Assembly: GCF_030499515.1 (NCBI RefSeq)
Contig: NZ_JASTWJ010000001.1
Location: forward strand, 5,374,001-5,438,000
Reading direction: 5' to 3'
DNA length: 64,000 nt
Source of the DNA: Streptomyces sp. DT2A-34
GTDB lineage: Bacteria; Actinomycetota; Actinomycetes; Streptomycetales; Streptomycetaceae
Translations under genes and position numbers: made by a program
In this document: in pieces, positions 27,651 to 36,532 of the stretch
How the letters are laid out: each line of letters begins with the position of its first letter
Numbering within the stretch: the first letter of the stretch is position 1
Notes under the pieces: generated by a model
Database searches by the model: none
Seen by the model: only the letters and a program-made list of their open reading frames with translations
Told to the model about the DNA's origin: nothing

Positions 27651-27687
27651 CCTGGCGGAGTACACAGCCGATCGATTGAGGAACCGG

Positions 27688-27942
27688 ATGCCAAAGGTCA
27701 CGGTGCGCTACTGGGCCGCCGCCAAGGCCGCGGCCGGGATCGCCGAGGAGCCGTTCGACGCGGCCACGCTCGCCGAGGCGCTCGACGCCGCCCGCGAGCG
27801 ACACCCCGGTGAACTCGTGCGCGTCCTGCAGCGATGCTCGTTCCTCGTCGACGGTGACCCCGTGGGCACCCGCGAACATGAGACGGTACGGCTGGCCGAC
27901 GGCGGCACGGTCGAGGTGCTCCCGCCGTTCGCAGGAGGGTGA
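27688..27942 (+). CDS. MoaD/ThiS family sulfur-carrier protein
   Basis: 84 residues with a ubiquitin-like pattern (VTVRYWAAAKAAAGI at the start, EVLPPFAGG at the end) and the C-terminal Gly-Gly that is thiocarboxylated in sulfur carriers. ATG 27688 is preceded by GAGGAACC. It could donate sulfur for molybdopterin, thiamine or cysteine synthesis. The nearby sulfurtransferase genes make a role in sulfur metabolism plausible, but no partner is adjacent. The next gene follows after 2 bases. Confidence 0.88.
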   Translation: MPKVTVRYWAAAKAAAGIAEEPFDAATLAEALDAARERHPGELVRVLQRCSFLVDGDPVGTREHETVRLADGGTVEVLPPFAGG

Positions 27943-27944
27943 CG

Positions 27945-29255
27945 ATGACCGACCAGCCGTATCAGGGGTACGACGGGTACGACCCGTATCAGCAGCAGGC
28001 CCAGCCGCCTGCCCAGCAGGCCGCGCAGCAGGGGTGGCCCGGGCAGCAGGCTTACGACGATCCGCAGGCGGCCCAGCAGTACACGCAGCAGTGGCAGGGG
28101 CAGACCTGGGAGACCCAGGTGCAGCCGCCGGTCGCACCGGCCCCGCCGACTTCCGAGTACCGGGGCGGGGAGCCGTCCGGGTATCAGGCCGGGGGCGCCG
28201 GGGGCTGGGAGGGCGCGCCGCAGGGACAGGGGCGGCGGCAGCAGCCTCATGGTCAGGGGCAGCAGGCCCACGCTCACGGGCAGCAGCCTCACACGCAGGG
28301 GCAGATCCGGCCGCAGCCGCAAGGCCGGGCGCACGGCCATCCCCAGGCCCAGGCTTACGGCCAGGCCCCGTTCCAGTCCCCCGCGCAGGCGCAGCACCAG
28401 GCGCGGGCCCAGGCTCCCGGGACCGGCCCGGATGCGGCGGATGCCCAGGCGGGCGACGGCAACGACCCCGGCTACGGCCCCGCGACCCTCTCCGGCGACG
28501 CGCAGATGACCGACGCCCAGCGGGCCCGGCTGGAGGGGCGTTCCCCGATCATCGAGCCCGGGATCCAGCCGGCCGCGCTCACGGCGTTGCTGGGGCTGCT
28601 GCTCTCGGGGACGGCGGCGATCGGGTCGTACGCCCTGCTCGTCCCCCTCGTCGCCCTTCAGGCGGTGACGGCGGCGGGCTGGTTCCGGCTGAACGGCATG
28701 TGGCCGGCCCGGCAGGGCATCGCGTTGGCCTTCGCGGGCGCGGTGACGGCGGATGTGGCGCTGCTGGCGGCCGACCGGGCGCCGGCGGCGATCCTCGGCA
28801 CGCTGGGGGTCTGGGTGCTGCTGACGCTGGTGCTGCAGCTTCGCTCGCACGCTGATCCGGACGAGCGGATGTACGGGCTGATGGCGACGGTCGCCTCGGC
28901 GGCGCTGTCGATCGTCGCGGCGGGGTACCTCGCGGCGGAGGGGGACGCGGTGACGGTGGGCGCGGTGGCGGTCGCGGTCGCGGTCCTGGTGCGGGCGTTG
29001 CCGTTGCCGACGCCGGTCTCCGTGGTCGTCTCGTTGCTCGCGGCGGCGGGGGCCGGGGCTGTGGTCGGTGCGATGGCCGGGGTGGGGGCGGACGGGGCTC
29101 TGCTCGGTGTCGGTGCGGCGGTGTGTGCGCTGATCGGGCACCGGGTGGCCGGCTACGACTATCCGTCCAGGTTCGTGCACTTCACGGCGGGCGTCGCGCT
29201 GCCGTTGGCGGCTGCGGCACCGGCGGTGTACCTGCTGGGGCGGGCCTTGGTCTGA
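27945..29255 (+). CDS. Integral membrane protein with Gln/His/Gly-rich N-terminus
   Basis: 436 residues from ATG 27945 with a perfect AGGAGG site. Residues 1-185 are low-complexity, rich in Gln, Tyr, Gly, Pro and His (YQGYDGYDPYQQQAQ), and probably disordered in the cytoplasm. Residues 205-435 contain about nine hydrophobic segments (for example LTALLGLLLSGTAAIGSYAL and ALPLAAAAPAVYLLGRALV, each shortened). It is coupled to the MoaD gene. A conserved actinobacterial unknown, perhaps linked to cell-envelope or secretion functions. No enzyme motif seen. Confidence 0.85.
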   Translation: MTDQPYQGYDGYDPYQQQAQPPAQQAAQQGWPGQQAYDDPQAAQQYTQQWQGQTWETQVQPPVAPAPPTSEYRGGEPSGYQAGGAGGWEGAPQGQGRRQQPHGQGQQAHAHGQQPHTQGQIRPQPQGRAHGHPQAQAYGQAPFQSPAQAQHQARAQAPGTGPDAADAQAGDGNDPGYGPATLSGDAQMTDAQRARLEGRSPIIEPGIQPAALTALLGLLLSGTAAIGSYALLVPLVALQAVTAAGWFRLNGMWPARQGIALAFAGAVTADVALLAADRAPAAILGTLGVWVLLTLVLQLRSHADPDERMYGLMATVASAALSIVAAGYLAAEGDAVTVGAVAVAVAVLVRALPLPTPVSVVVSLLAAAGAGAVVGAMAGVGADGALLGVGAAVCALIGHRVAGYDYPSRFVHFTAGVALPLAAAAPAVYLLGRALV

Positions 29256-29281
29256 GCCGGGCTCTTCAAACGGGCGCCGAC

Positions 29282-29314
29282 GGGGGCGCCGCCCGACGAA
29301 CGGGCGGCGCCCCC
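29282..29314. terminator. Bidirectional terminator hairpin
   Basis: A perfect 14-bp stem, gggggcgccgcccg (29282-29295) and its complement (29301-29314), with loop acgaa. It sits between the convergent membrane-protein gene and the chitinase-fusion gene and can serve both. Confidence 0.85.
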
Positions 29315-29342
29315 GCGCCGCTACCTGACCGGTACGCCGGAA

Positions 29343-32300
29343 TCAGGTCGGGTCTGTCTCCAGGTCGATGCGCGTGGCCAGCTCGCCCGCCGCCCACATC
29401 TCGCGGGCACGCGTCAGGCAGTCCTCCTCGGACTCCACGTCGTCCGCCAGCCGGAGACCGATCCTGTTGTTGATCTCGTCCGCCATGTTGTCCGCTTCGG
29501 ACCCCGGGCGGCCCAGCTCGTGTGCCTCACCCATCGCGACGGCGAACTCTTCGCCCAGCCTCTTCTTGAGCAGACACTGCCAGTACACATGGCGCACGGC
29601 GTTCTGCTCCTCGGCGTCCGTCATGTGTTCGACCACCTGGAACACCCTGCGGTGGATCCCAAGCCAGTGGAAGAGATTGGCGGGGTACTTGAGAATGACC
29701 TGGTACTCCTCGTAGGAAATGTTCTTCCCGACCAGGTAGCGGTACTTTTCGAGGGCGGAGAACCCATCTGCCTTCAGGTCCTTCATCACCTTCGCCAGGA
29801 TTCCCGAGACTTCCGCCATGTTTCGTGAGACGGAATCCATGGTGCCTGAATTTGAGAATCCGAGCCAGCCGACCCCGGTGACGGCCAATATCAGGGCCCG
29901 GGTGGCGATGCCCAGCGGGAAGGGGACCAGGAGCGTGATCGCCGACACTCCCAGGAATGCCGCGACCTGGCCCACGCTGACGTCCCGGGGCTCGATGTCG
30001 CTCCATTTGCTGAGCTTCTGCCAGGTTTCCACCATGGAGTCGAAGACGTCCGCATTCGGAACGGTGTCGCATTCGCAGCGGAAATCGACGCCACTCGGCA
30101 CGTTCATGTGCATGGTCCAGTCGCCCGGTTTCGGATCCTTGACGATCAGGCACCGCACCGAGGAACCGGACATCAGGACGAGCTGGTTGGCGTCCTCGAC
30201 GGCGCGGTCGTAGGTGTTCCCGTCAGGGTCCTGGAGGGTCATGACGACGCCCTCGGGGAACTCGGTCGATTCGCCGTTCCGAGTGATCACCGAGTAGAGG
30301 TAGGGCGTTCCCTCCCCGACGGTCATCGTGGTCGTCAGGTTCACCTGTGCCACGTTGGGCTCGGTGGGGAAGTCGTCGATCAGGCAGTAGGAGCAGTCGT
30401 TGGGCCCGGCGGCCTGCGTCACGAGCGAGGGCATGGTGGCCGGCTCGTCGCTGACGTCGAAAAGGCCCCAGAGGCCGCCGACTCCCTGGTCGTCGATTTC
30501 CGTCGGCTGGTCGAAGTACTGACCTGCGACGAGTGCCGGGGTCTGTCGCGCGGCGGCCTTCCAGTCATCACTGAGCGAGAGGCCCATGAGGCGCGAGCTG
30601 TACCGCGTGAACCCGGACGGCGCCCCGTCCTCCGCTTGCATGTGACTCCAGTCCCAGGCCGGAACATCGTCCGATTCGACGACGTCGAACTCGCCCCAGA
30701 GCCCCAGCGCCCCCTTGTCCACAATGCGGGTCGGCCGGTTGAAGTACTGCCTCCTGATCACCGCCGGAGAGCGTTTGGCGACGGATACCCAGTCCTCGCC
30801 GTCGGGGATGTTCCACAGCCGGGCCGAGAACTGCCGCACACCGGGCCGGGTGACTCCGTCGTCCTGGAACTGGAGGAAGTCGGTCGCGTGGCCCAGGAAC
30901 CCGACGGAGTCCCACAGGCAGTGGCTGGCCACCGGGACCGGCGGGTTCGTGACGGGCTCGGGCTCGGGGTTGCCGGAGGCGCGGTAGAGGGCCTTGATGA
31001 TGCTCTTGCCGTCTTCCCAGACGTCGTTGGAGAGTTCCCAGATGATGACGCCCTGGGCTCCCACGTCCTTGAGGAAGTTCAGTTTGGTGACGGCGGTGTC
31101 CGGGGTCTCGAAATAGATGTTGTGGGCGTACGGGTAGTCGCCCGGAGGCAGGGGTTCGCCGAGGACGGGCCGGGGTGTGGTTCCGGGAGTCTTGATGTTC
31201 GCGTTCGCGGCTTTGTGCGCGTCCGGGAACGCGTCCAGGATTTCCTTGTACCGCAGAACCTTGTATCCCGGGGGCACCTCCCCGGTCAGGTCGTCCGGCT
31301 CCTTGGCGGCGGTGAAGTCATAGCCGTAGATCGGCACCCCGGCCGCGATCTTGTCGCGGGCCACCCCGTGCCCGGTCCCCTGCCAGTTCACGAAGAGCGG
31401 GTTCGTCCAGTACCAGAGGGAGTCCTCCACCGACCCGATCGGGTTGTTCTCCATGTTGTCCGCGCCCGAGGGGGCCGAACCGCCCGTTCGGGGCCCTGGC
31501 CAGGCGCCCTGCTGTTCGGGAAGGTACGACTCCTGGTAGACGTCCGCCTCGCGTACGTCCGCGGTGTCCTTGCCGCGGATCTTGAGCAGGGCGGTGTGCG
31601 GGCCCACCGGAGACCGGTCCCATGACCCGGTGAGGTCATAGGTCATGATCCCGAGCCAGTCGACGTGGTCCGCGACCGCCGGGTCGTAGTTGTTCCCGTA
31701 CCACGAGGTGCCGAAAATGGCCGCCGACACGATTTTGCCGGGCATGGCCTGCTTCAGTTTCTGAGCGAACAGCGTCAGACCCCGCCCTGCGGGATGCGGC
31801 CCGTCACTCTTCAGCCGGCCGCCCTGGTCCGGCTCACCGGGTTTGCCCCACCAGCACTCCAGATCGAGGTCGACACCGTCCAGGCCGTTGGCGGTGACGA
31901 AGTCGGCCACATTACGCACGGCCTGGTCGAGCTGCGGGGCGGCCGGATTGTTTCCCACCGCCGTCATCAGGTCCAGGAAGGCGTAGTCGTTCGCGCCGCC
32001 CAGCGCGACCATGATCTTGGTGTTGGACAGATTCCCGGCGATGACGACATCCGGGAGAATCGTCTTGATCTCCGCCAGCGACGCGGAGTCGAACTCGCCG
32101 AGGCTGCTCTGGCTGAACGTCAAGAACGCGATGATCCCATGCGTGATGTACTGATACATCTCGCCATTGCCGTAGTCGAATCCCTCCGCTTTTCGCCAGG
32201 TAGGTATGTAGGCGATGATTTTCGACTGCTGGACCGGCGTATGGGCGCTCTGGTCGTACAACTCGTCGAAGAACCGCCAACCATTCGTGTTGGCATCACC

Positions 32301-32432
32301 CACTCCCGGCTCCGAAGCCCAGAAGGCGGCACGGAAGATGTTGCCCTTGTACTTGGTGACGGCTCCTGCCTGATACCCCTCGGGTTTCGAAACCCATTCG
32401 GGAACATCGGGGTAATCCGACGAAACGCCCAT
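29343..32432 (-). CDS. GH18 chitinase fused to a toxin-like C-terminal domain
   Basis: 1029 residues from ATG 32432, with no signal peptide. Residues about 8-58 resemble a CBM5/12 chitin-binding module (W, Y and G spacing, VTKYKGNIFRAAFWAS). Residues about 70-480 form a GH18 domain with the catalytic DxxDxDxE motif Asp185-Asp188-Asp190-Glu192 and WLGIMTYDL. Two tandem ~52-residue repeats lie at 533-584 and 609-660, each ending GLWGxFDV. A Cys-containing beta-rich part spans 680-790. A hydrophobic stretch (818-860) could cross a membrane. Residues 925-1000 carry NAVRHVYW, AHELG and DNMADEINNRIG, a pattern I associate with DUF6973-type domains of polymorphic toxins. Monocistronic. Confidence 0.8.
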   Translation of the reverse strand: MGVSSDYPDVPEWVSKPEGYQAGAVTKYKGNIFRAAFWASEPGVGDANTNGWRFFDELYDQSAHTPVQQSKIIAYIPTWRKAEGFDYGNGEMYQYITHGIIAFLTFSQSSLGEFDSASLAEIKTILPDVVIAGNLSNTKIMVALGGANDYAFLDLMTAVGNNPAAPQLDQAVRNVADFVTANGLDGVDLDLECWWGKPGEPDQGGRLKSDGPHPAGRGLTLFAQKLKQAMPGKIVSAAIFGTSWYGNNYDPAVADHVDWLGIMTYDLTGSWDRSPVGPHTALLKIRGKDTADVREADVYQESYLPEQQGAWPGPRTGGSAPSGADNMENNPIGSVEDSLWYWTNPLFVNWQGTGHGVARDKIAAGVPIYGYDFTAAKEPDDLTGEVPPGYKVLRYKEILDAFPDAHKAANANIKTPGTTPRPVLGEPLPPGDYPYAHNIYFETPDTAVTKLNFLKDVGAQGVIIWELSNDVWEDGKSIIKALYRASGNPEPEPVTNPPVPVASHCLWDSVGFLGHATDFLQFQDDGVTRPGVRQFSARLWNIPDGEDWVSVAKRSPAVIRRQYFNRPTRIVDKGALGLWGEFDVVESDDVPAWDWSHMQAEDGAPSGFTRYSSRLMGLSLSDDWKAAARQTPALVAGQYFDQPTEIDDQGVGGLWGLFDVSDEPATMPSLVTQAAGPNDCSYCLIDDFPTEPNVAQVNLTTTMTVGEGTPYLYSVITRNGESTEFPEGVVMTLQDPDGNTYDRAVEDANQLVLMSGSSVRCLIVKDPKPGDWTMHMNVPSGVDFRCECDTVPNADVFDSMVETWQKLSKWSDIEPRDVSVGQVAAFLGVSAITLLVPFPLGIATRALILAVTGVGWLGFSNSGTMDSVSRNMAEVSGILAKVMKDLKADGFSALEKYRYLVGKNISYEEYQVILKYPANLFHWLGIHRRVFQVVEHMTDAEEQNAVRHVYWQCLLKKRLGEEFAVAMGEAHELGRPGSEADNMADEINNRIGLRLADDVESEEDCLTRAREMWAAGELATRIDLETDPT

Positions 32433-32686
32433 GGGAAACTCATTCCTACTCGACGCCTGGACACCTGGACAGTACGGATCAAGAGGGACCCGGGTCATGG
32501 CGCTGGTGGTCGGTGTTGCGCCAACCGCGAGGTCGGTCTTGCGCCAACTCGGTCCGTCTCCCCTGTCACAGGTGATCGACAATTCGCCGGGTCACGCCTT
32601 CCGCGGAGTTACGCTCGCGCTGACGGCCACCCGGCCGTCAGTGACCGTGGTCGTCGATGACCGCCGAGGTGGGGGAACACCACAAC

Positions 32687-33424
32687 ATGCGCGCCCTTCG
32701 AATACTGCTGATCGTCGTCGTGATACTCGGCGGCCTCTTCGTGCTGGCCGACCGCCTCGCCGTCGGGTTCGCCGAGGACGAGGCCGCAGGCAAGCTCCAG
32801 AGCACCGAGAACCTCGACGCGGCCCCCGACGTGTCCATCAAGGGCTTCCCCTTCCTCACCCAGGTCGCGAGCGGCACGCTGGACGACATCGAGGTCGGCA
32901 TCAAGGACTACGAGGCCGGCACCGGCACCGACGGCAAGACCATCCGCATCGACGACCTCACGGCGAGCATGAAGGGCGTCGAGTTCTCCGGCGACTACAG
33001 CTCCGCCACCGCGGCCACCGCCACCGGCACCGCGTCCATCACCTACGCCGAGCTGCTGAAGACCGCCAAGTCCGAGCCCACCCAGGTCGCCCCCGGCGTG
33101 ACCGCCAGTGTCGTCGGCCTCTCCGACGGCGGCAACGGCAAGATCAAGGTCGCCGTAGAGGCCACCGTCCTCGGCAAGAAGCTGCCGAACCCGGTCTACG
33201 TCCTCAGCTCGGTCACCACCCAGGGCGACACCGTGAAGGTGCACGCCGACACCCTGCCCAGCTTCGCCGGAGCCGACATCGCCGAGGACCGCGCCCGCGC
33301 GATCACCGACTTCGAGCAGCGGATCGACGGCCTCCCCGGCGGCATCCAGCTCGACAAGGTCCAGGCGGCGAAGAACGGCGTCGAGATCACGGTGAAGGGT
33401 TCGAACGTCCGCCTCGCCGGGTAG
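32687..33424 (+). CDS. LmeA-like (DUF2993) protein
   Basis: 245 residues from ATG 32687 (MRALRILLIVVVILGG). An N-terminal membrane or signal anchor (3-25) is followed by an extracytoplasmic DUF2993 domain containing VSIKGFPFLTQVASGTLDDI. It is a shorter paralogue of 10837-12072, sharing the GFPFLTQ motif and the helix before it. Lipid binding at the outer face of the membrane is the family expectation. Divergent from the chitinase-fusion gene. Confidence 0.88.
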   Translation: MRALRILLIVVVILGGLFVLADRLAVGFAEDEAAGKLQSTENLDAAPDVSIKGFPFLTQVASGTLDDIEVGIKDYEAGTGTDGKTIRIDDLTASMKGVEFSGDYSSATAATATGTASITYAELLKTAKSEPTQVAPGVTASVVGLSDGGNGKIKVAVEATVLGKKLPNPVYVLSSVTTQGDTVKVHADTLPSFAGADIAEDRARAITDFEQRIDGLPGGIQLDKVQAAKNGVEITVKGSNVRLAG

Positions 33425-33632
33425 GACGGCCACCGAAACCCGATGCCCATCTCCGGGTGTCCGACTGGCGAGACGGCGTCGTCCGTACCGTAGATGTGAC
33501 CGCCGATACATCGGCCCGCAGGCCGTGCGAGGACGCCCTCGGTGGTGAGTCGATCCCGCATCCCGGACGATCCTGTCTCAGCATGCGACACACCGGTGAC
33601 ACGCCCGCCTGTCCGTCCCTACGATCGAGGCC

Positions 33633-33713
33633 ATGAAGCGACAGGCGGATCTCACGAAGCGGCGGGCAGTAGACCTGTGCCGCGTGGCCGCCATGCTCTG
33701 TCGCACCTTCTGA
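33633..33713 (+). CDS. Cys-containing leader peptide, 26 residues
   Basis: Encodes MKRQADLTKRRAVDLCRVAA then Met-Leu-Cys-Arg-Thr-Phe and stop. It lies 127 bases upstream of the sulfurtransferase gene. Actinobacteria carry short leader peptides with clustered Cys codons before sulfur genes. Ribosome stalling at the Cys codons when cysteine is scarce is thought to raise downstream expression. The two Cys codons near the end and the location fit. The RRAVDLCRVAAMLCR core is what I recall from annotated Streptomyces leader peptides. Confidence 0.82.
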   Translation: MKRQADLTKRRAVDLCRVAAMLCRTF

Positions 33714-33840
33714 GCGGAAGCTCCGACTTCTGCGTTTCCCCGCGCCCTGACCAGGGCACAGGTGCGCCGTCTCGGCCCGAGCGCGCGCACCCCCTCGCAC
33801 TCGCACGCCCCGCCGCAACTGCCCCGGAGGAGAGAAGAGC

Positions 33841-34680
33841 ATGAGCCGCAGCGACGTCCTCGTCGACGCCGATTGGGTCCAGGAGAACCTGGACGACCCC
33901 AACATCGCGATCGTGGAGGTGGACGAAGACACGTCCGCCTACGAGAAGAACCACATCAAGAACGCGATCCGCATCGACTGGACCAAGGACCTGCAGGACC
34001 CGGTCCGCCGCGACTTCATCGACCAGGAGGGCTTCGAGAAGCTCCTGTCGGCGAAGGGCATCGCCAACGACACCCTGGTGATCCTCTACGGCGGCAACAA
34101 CAACTGGTTCGCGTCCTACGCCTACTGGTACTTCAAGCTCTACGGCCACGAGAACGTCAAGCTCCTCGACGGCGGCCGCAAGAAGTGGGAGCTGGACGCC
34201 CGCGAGCTGGTCGAGGAGGTGCCCGAGCGCCCCACGACCGAGTACAAGGCCAAGCCCCAGGACACCTCCATCCGCGCCTTCCGTGACGACGTCGTCGCCG
34301 CGATCGGCTCGCAGAACCTGGTCGACGTCCGGTCGCCCGACGAGTTCTCCGGCAAGCTGCTCGCCCCCGCGCACCTGCCGCAGGAGCAGTCGCAGCGTCC
34401 GGGTCACGTCCCGTCCGCCCGCAACATCCCGTGGTCGAAGAACGCCAACGACGACGGCACCTTCAAGTCGGACGACGAGCTCAAGGAGCTCTACGCCGAG
34501 GAGCAGGTCGACCTGGCGAAGGACACCATCGCCTACTGCCGCATCGGTGAGCGCTCCGCGCTGACCTGGTTCGTCCTGCACGAGCTGCTCGGCGTGGAGA
34601 ACGTCAAGAACTACGACGGCTCCTGGACCGAGTACGGCTCCCTCGTCGGCGTGCCGATCGAGCTCGGCGCCAACAAGTAA
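33841..34680 (+). CDS. Thiosulfate sulfurtransferase (two rhodanese domains)
   Basis: 279 residues in two rhodanese domains: inactive N-terminal (about 5-125) and catalytic C-terminal (about 145-275) with active-site Cys233 in YCRIGERS. It transfers sulfane sulfur from thiosulfate or mercaptopyruvate to cyanide or thiols. It starts at ATG 33841 with GGAGGAGAG. It is first gene of a two-gene operon with the DUF1416 gene 74 bases downstream, preceded by a Cys leader peptide, which suggests expression follows cysteine supply. Confidence 0.95.
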   Translation: MSRSDVLVDADWVQENLDDPNIAIVEVDEDTSAYEKNHIKNAIRIDWTKDLQDPVRRDFIDQEGFEKLLSAKGIANDTLVILYGGNNNWFASYAYWYFKLYGHENVKLLDGGRKKWELDARELVEEVPERPTTEYKAKPQDTSIRAFRDDVVAAIGSQNLVDVRSPDEFSGKLLAPAHLPQEQSQRPGHVPSARNIPWSKNANDDGTFKSDDELKELYAEEQVDLAKDTIAYCRIGERSALTWFVLHELLGVENVKNYDGSWTEYGSLVGVPIELGANK

Positions 34681-34754
34681 GCCCCGTAGTAAGCGAACAG
34701 ACCCGCAAATTCCCGACCGGCCTTCCTCCGGTCAGACCCCTCTTGGAGAAAGAC

Positions 34755-35045
34755 ATGTGTGGAGCGAAGGCCGGCGGCCCCGACGCCTCGACGATCAAGC
34801 CCGGTGAGACCACGATCCAGGGTCAGGTGACCCGCGACGGCGAGCCGGTGACGGGCTACGTCCGTCTGCTGGACTCGACCGGCGAGTTCACCGCGGAGGT
34901 CCCCACCTCCGCCACGGGCCAGTTCCGCTTCTACGCGGCCGAGGGCACCTGGACCGTCCGTGCACTCGTCCCCGGCGGCACCGCCGACCGCACGGTCGTC
35001 GTCGCCGAGAAGGGCGCGCTCGCCGAGGTCGCGATCGCGGTCTGA
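34755..35045 (+). CDS. DUF1416 (SseC-like) protein
   Basis: 96 residues from ATG 34755 (MCGAKAGGPDAS) with TTGGAGAAAG. Beta-rich sequence (TTIQGQVTRDGEPVTGYVRL, RFYAAEGTWTVRALVPGG) suggests a transthyretin/carboxypeptidase-regulatory-like sandwich. In actinobacteria it always follows the thiosulfate sulfurtransferase gene. A conserved N-terminal Cys2 might take part in sulfur transfer (inference). Followed by a terminator. Confidence 0.92.
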   Translation: MCGAKAGGPDASTIKPGETTIQGQVTRDGEPVTGYVRLLDSTGEFTAEVPTSATGQFRFYAAEGTWTVRALVPGGTADRTVVVAEKGALAEVAIAV

Positions 35046-35075
35046 GCGGACTCAGCAGCCCACCGGCTGCAGAAG

Positions 35076-35116
35076 AGGGCCGCACCCCGCGGGTTGGACG
35101 CCTGGGGTGCGGCCCT
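35076..35116 (+). terminator. Terminator after the sulfurtransferase operon
   Basis: 13-bp arms, agggccgcacccc (35076-35088) and complement (35104-35116), around a 15-base loop; two T follow. Confidence 0.8.
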
Positions 35117-35153
35117 TCGGCGTGCCCGTCCGGTGCGGGCCTACGCTGGAGGC

Positions 35154-35420
35154 ATGTACGCGCGGCGACGTCACCTGTACTTCGTCATGATGGGGACGTG
35201 CATCACGCTCTTCGTCCTGGCCTGGGGTGTCGTACGCCTCTGGTCGATCCCGGTGGCCGTGGGCATGTGCGTGGTCGCCATGGTCATCCCGCCGCTCGCC
35301 GCGATGGTCGCCAACCGGCGGGGGCCGGAGGACCGCTGGTGGGACGACCCGTCCGGTGACCCTCAGTCCGACGAGTGGTGGGACGAGCTGGACGGCAAGA
35401 AGCGACCGCGGTCCCAGTAG
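35154..35420 (+). CDS. DUF3099 membrane protein
   Basis: 88 residues from ATG 35154 (MYARRRHLYFVMMGTCITLF). Two membrane segments (about 9-28 and 33-53), then a charged cytoplasmic tail with WWDDP and EWWDELDGKKRP. This is the actinobacterial DUF3099 layout. GGAGG is only one base from the ATG, too close for a normal ribosome site, and a TACGCT hexamer lies about 10 bases upstream, so translation may be leaderless. Function unknown. Confidence 0.82.
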   Translation: MYARRRHLYFVMMGTCITLFVLAWGVVRLWSIPVAVGMCVVAMVIPPLAAMVANRRGPEDRWWDDPSGDPQSDEWWDELDGKKRPRSQ

Positions 35421-35439
35421 CGGGGTTCGGCAGCGGGGT

Positions 35440-35802
35440 TCAGTAGACGAGCGCCTGCGTCCCGTCCCCCAGTGCCTCCTGTACGAACACCTGCGCGCCC
35501 GCGATGCGTACGCCCTCGATCACGTCCTTCTCCGTGATGTCCCTGCGGGCCGCGCACTGGGTGCACAGGGTGAGGCGGCCGGTCGCCAGGATCGAGTCGA
35601 TCAGGTCGGGGAGCGGGGCCGCGTGCGGGAGCTCGAACTCGGCGGCACGGCCCGGGAGGGCGAACCACGCGGACTCGCCGGTCAGCCATACGGAGACGTC
35701 GACGCCGCTGGCCACGGCCACCGCCGCGACCGTGAACGCCTGTGAGCACCGTTCGGGGGCATCGGCCCCCGCCGTCACCTTGATCACCAGCTTCTTCGCC
35801 AT
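35440..35802 (-). CDS. DsrE family protein
   Basis: 120 residues from ATG 35802 (MAKKLVIKVTAGADAPERCS). The DsrE/YchN fold is suggested by the alternating strands and the GVDVSVWLTGESAWFA stretch. Cys residues in LCTQCAARRDI near 85 may carry sulfur. The family relays persulfide sulfur, or in some members has unknown roles. Placed convergent to DUF3099 in a sulfur-related neighbourhood. Confidence 0.87.
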   Translation of the reverse strand: MAKKLVIKVTAGADAPERCSQAFTVAAVAVASGVDVSVWLTGESAWFALPGRAAEFELPHAAPLPDLIDSILATGRLTLCTQCAARRDITEKDVIEGVRIAGAQVFVQEALGDGTQALVY

Positions 35803-35904
35803 GGCCGAATCGTAATCAACTCCCTTGCAACCTGAAGCGTTGGCCACGGGTCTCCTGTGCGCGCGCATACGGAATGCGCGCTTCACGTTCCGTGGGGGGA
35901 CGTC

Positions 35905-36428
35905 TTGGATGTACCTGAAGAAGTAGGAGAGGCCGCGCCCCGGCCCCGGCCTCGTCGTCGTGGACGTACGGCGCTGCTGATCGCCGGAGCCGTCGTGCTC
36001 GGGCTCGTCGCCGGGACGTGCGCCGGCTACGTCGTACAGGCCGACCGCGAGCCCACGAAGCTGCCTTCGCTCTCCCAGCCGACGCTGAAGCAGTCCAGGG
36101 GCGAGGCGCCCGAGCCGCTGTCGGCTGCCCGGGACCGTCGGGTGAAGACCGACGGCGACCTGCGCAAGCTGCTGCTGAAGAAGCTGGCCGGGGCGAAGGA
36201 CGCCGACTGGTTGGAGGGCGCGGACGGCTGGCAGGACAGGTGCCCATGCACGAGGACACCGAACGTACCGCCTATGCCGAGGTCGAGCCGTCCGGAGCCG
36301 AGCAGGTCCGGCAGGCGTACGTGACCGCCGGTGACGTACTCGCGGTGATCATCCAGTCCAGGAAGGGTGACGCGAACCACGTCCCCTTCCAGCAGACGGT
36401 GATGCTCCAGACCCAGCTGCTCGGCTGA
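35905..36428 (+). pseudogene. Membrane-anchored hypothetical protein, frameshifted
   Basis: The first frame from TTG 35905 (preceded by GGGGGGA) gives a Pro/Arg N-terminus and a membrane segment (RTALLIAGAVVLGLVAGTCAGYVV in parts, residues about 18-42). It then gives KQSRGEAPEPLSAARDRRVKT and continues to GADGWQD. Good protein-like sequence continues only in another frame: HEDTERTAYAEVEP and VPFQQTVMLQTQLLG to 36428. The switch is near 36230-36245 and needs a one-base loss or a larger deletion. Unknown function. Could also be an assembly error. Confidence 0.6.
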
Positions 36429-36532
36429 GCCCGCGAGGGTGTACCTCACACAGAGGGTCGGGCCCCGGCCGCGTAAGCTGGGGCCCGGCCCTGTGTACGC
36501 AAGCATTCCCGCGCTCAATCGAGGAGCACCCC

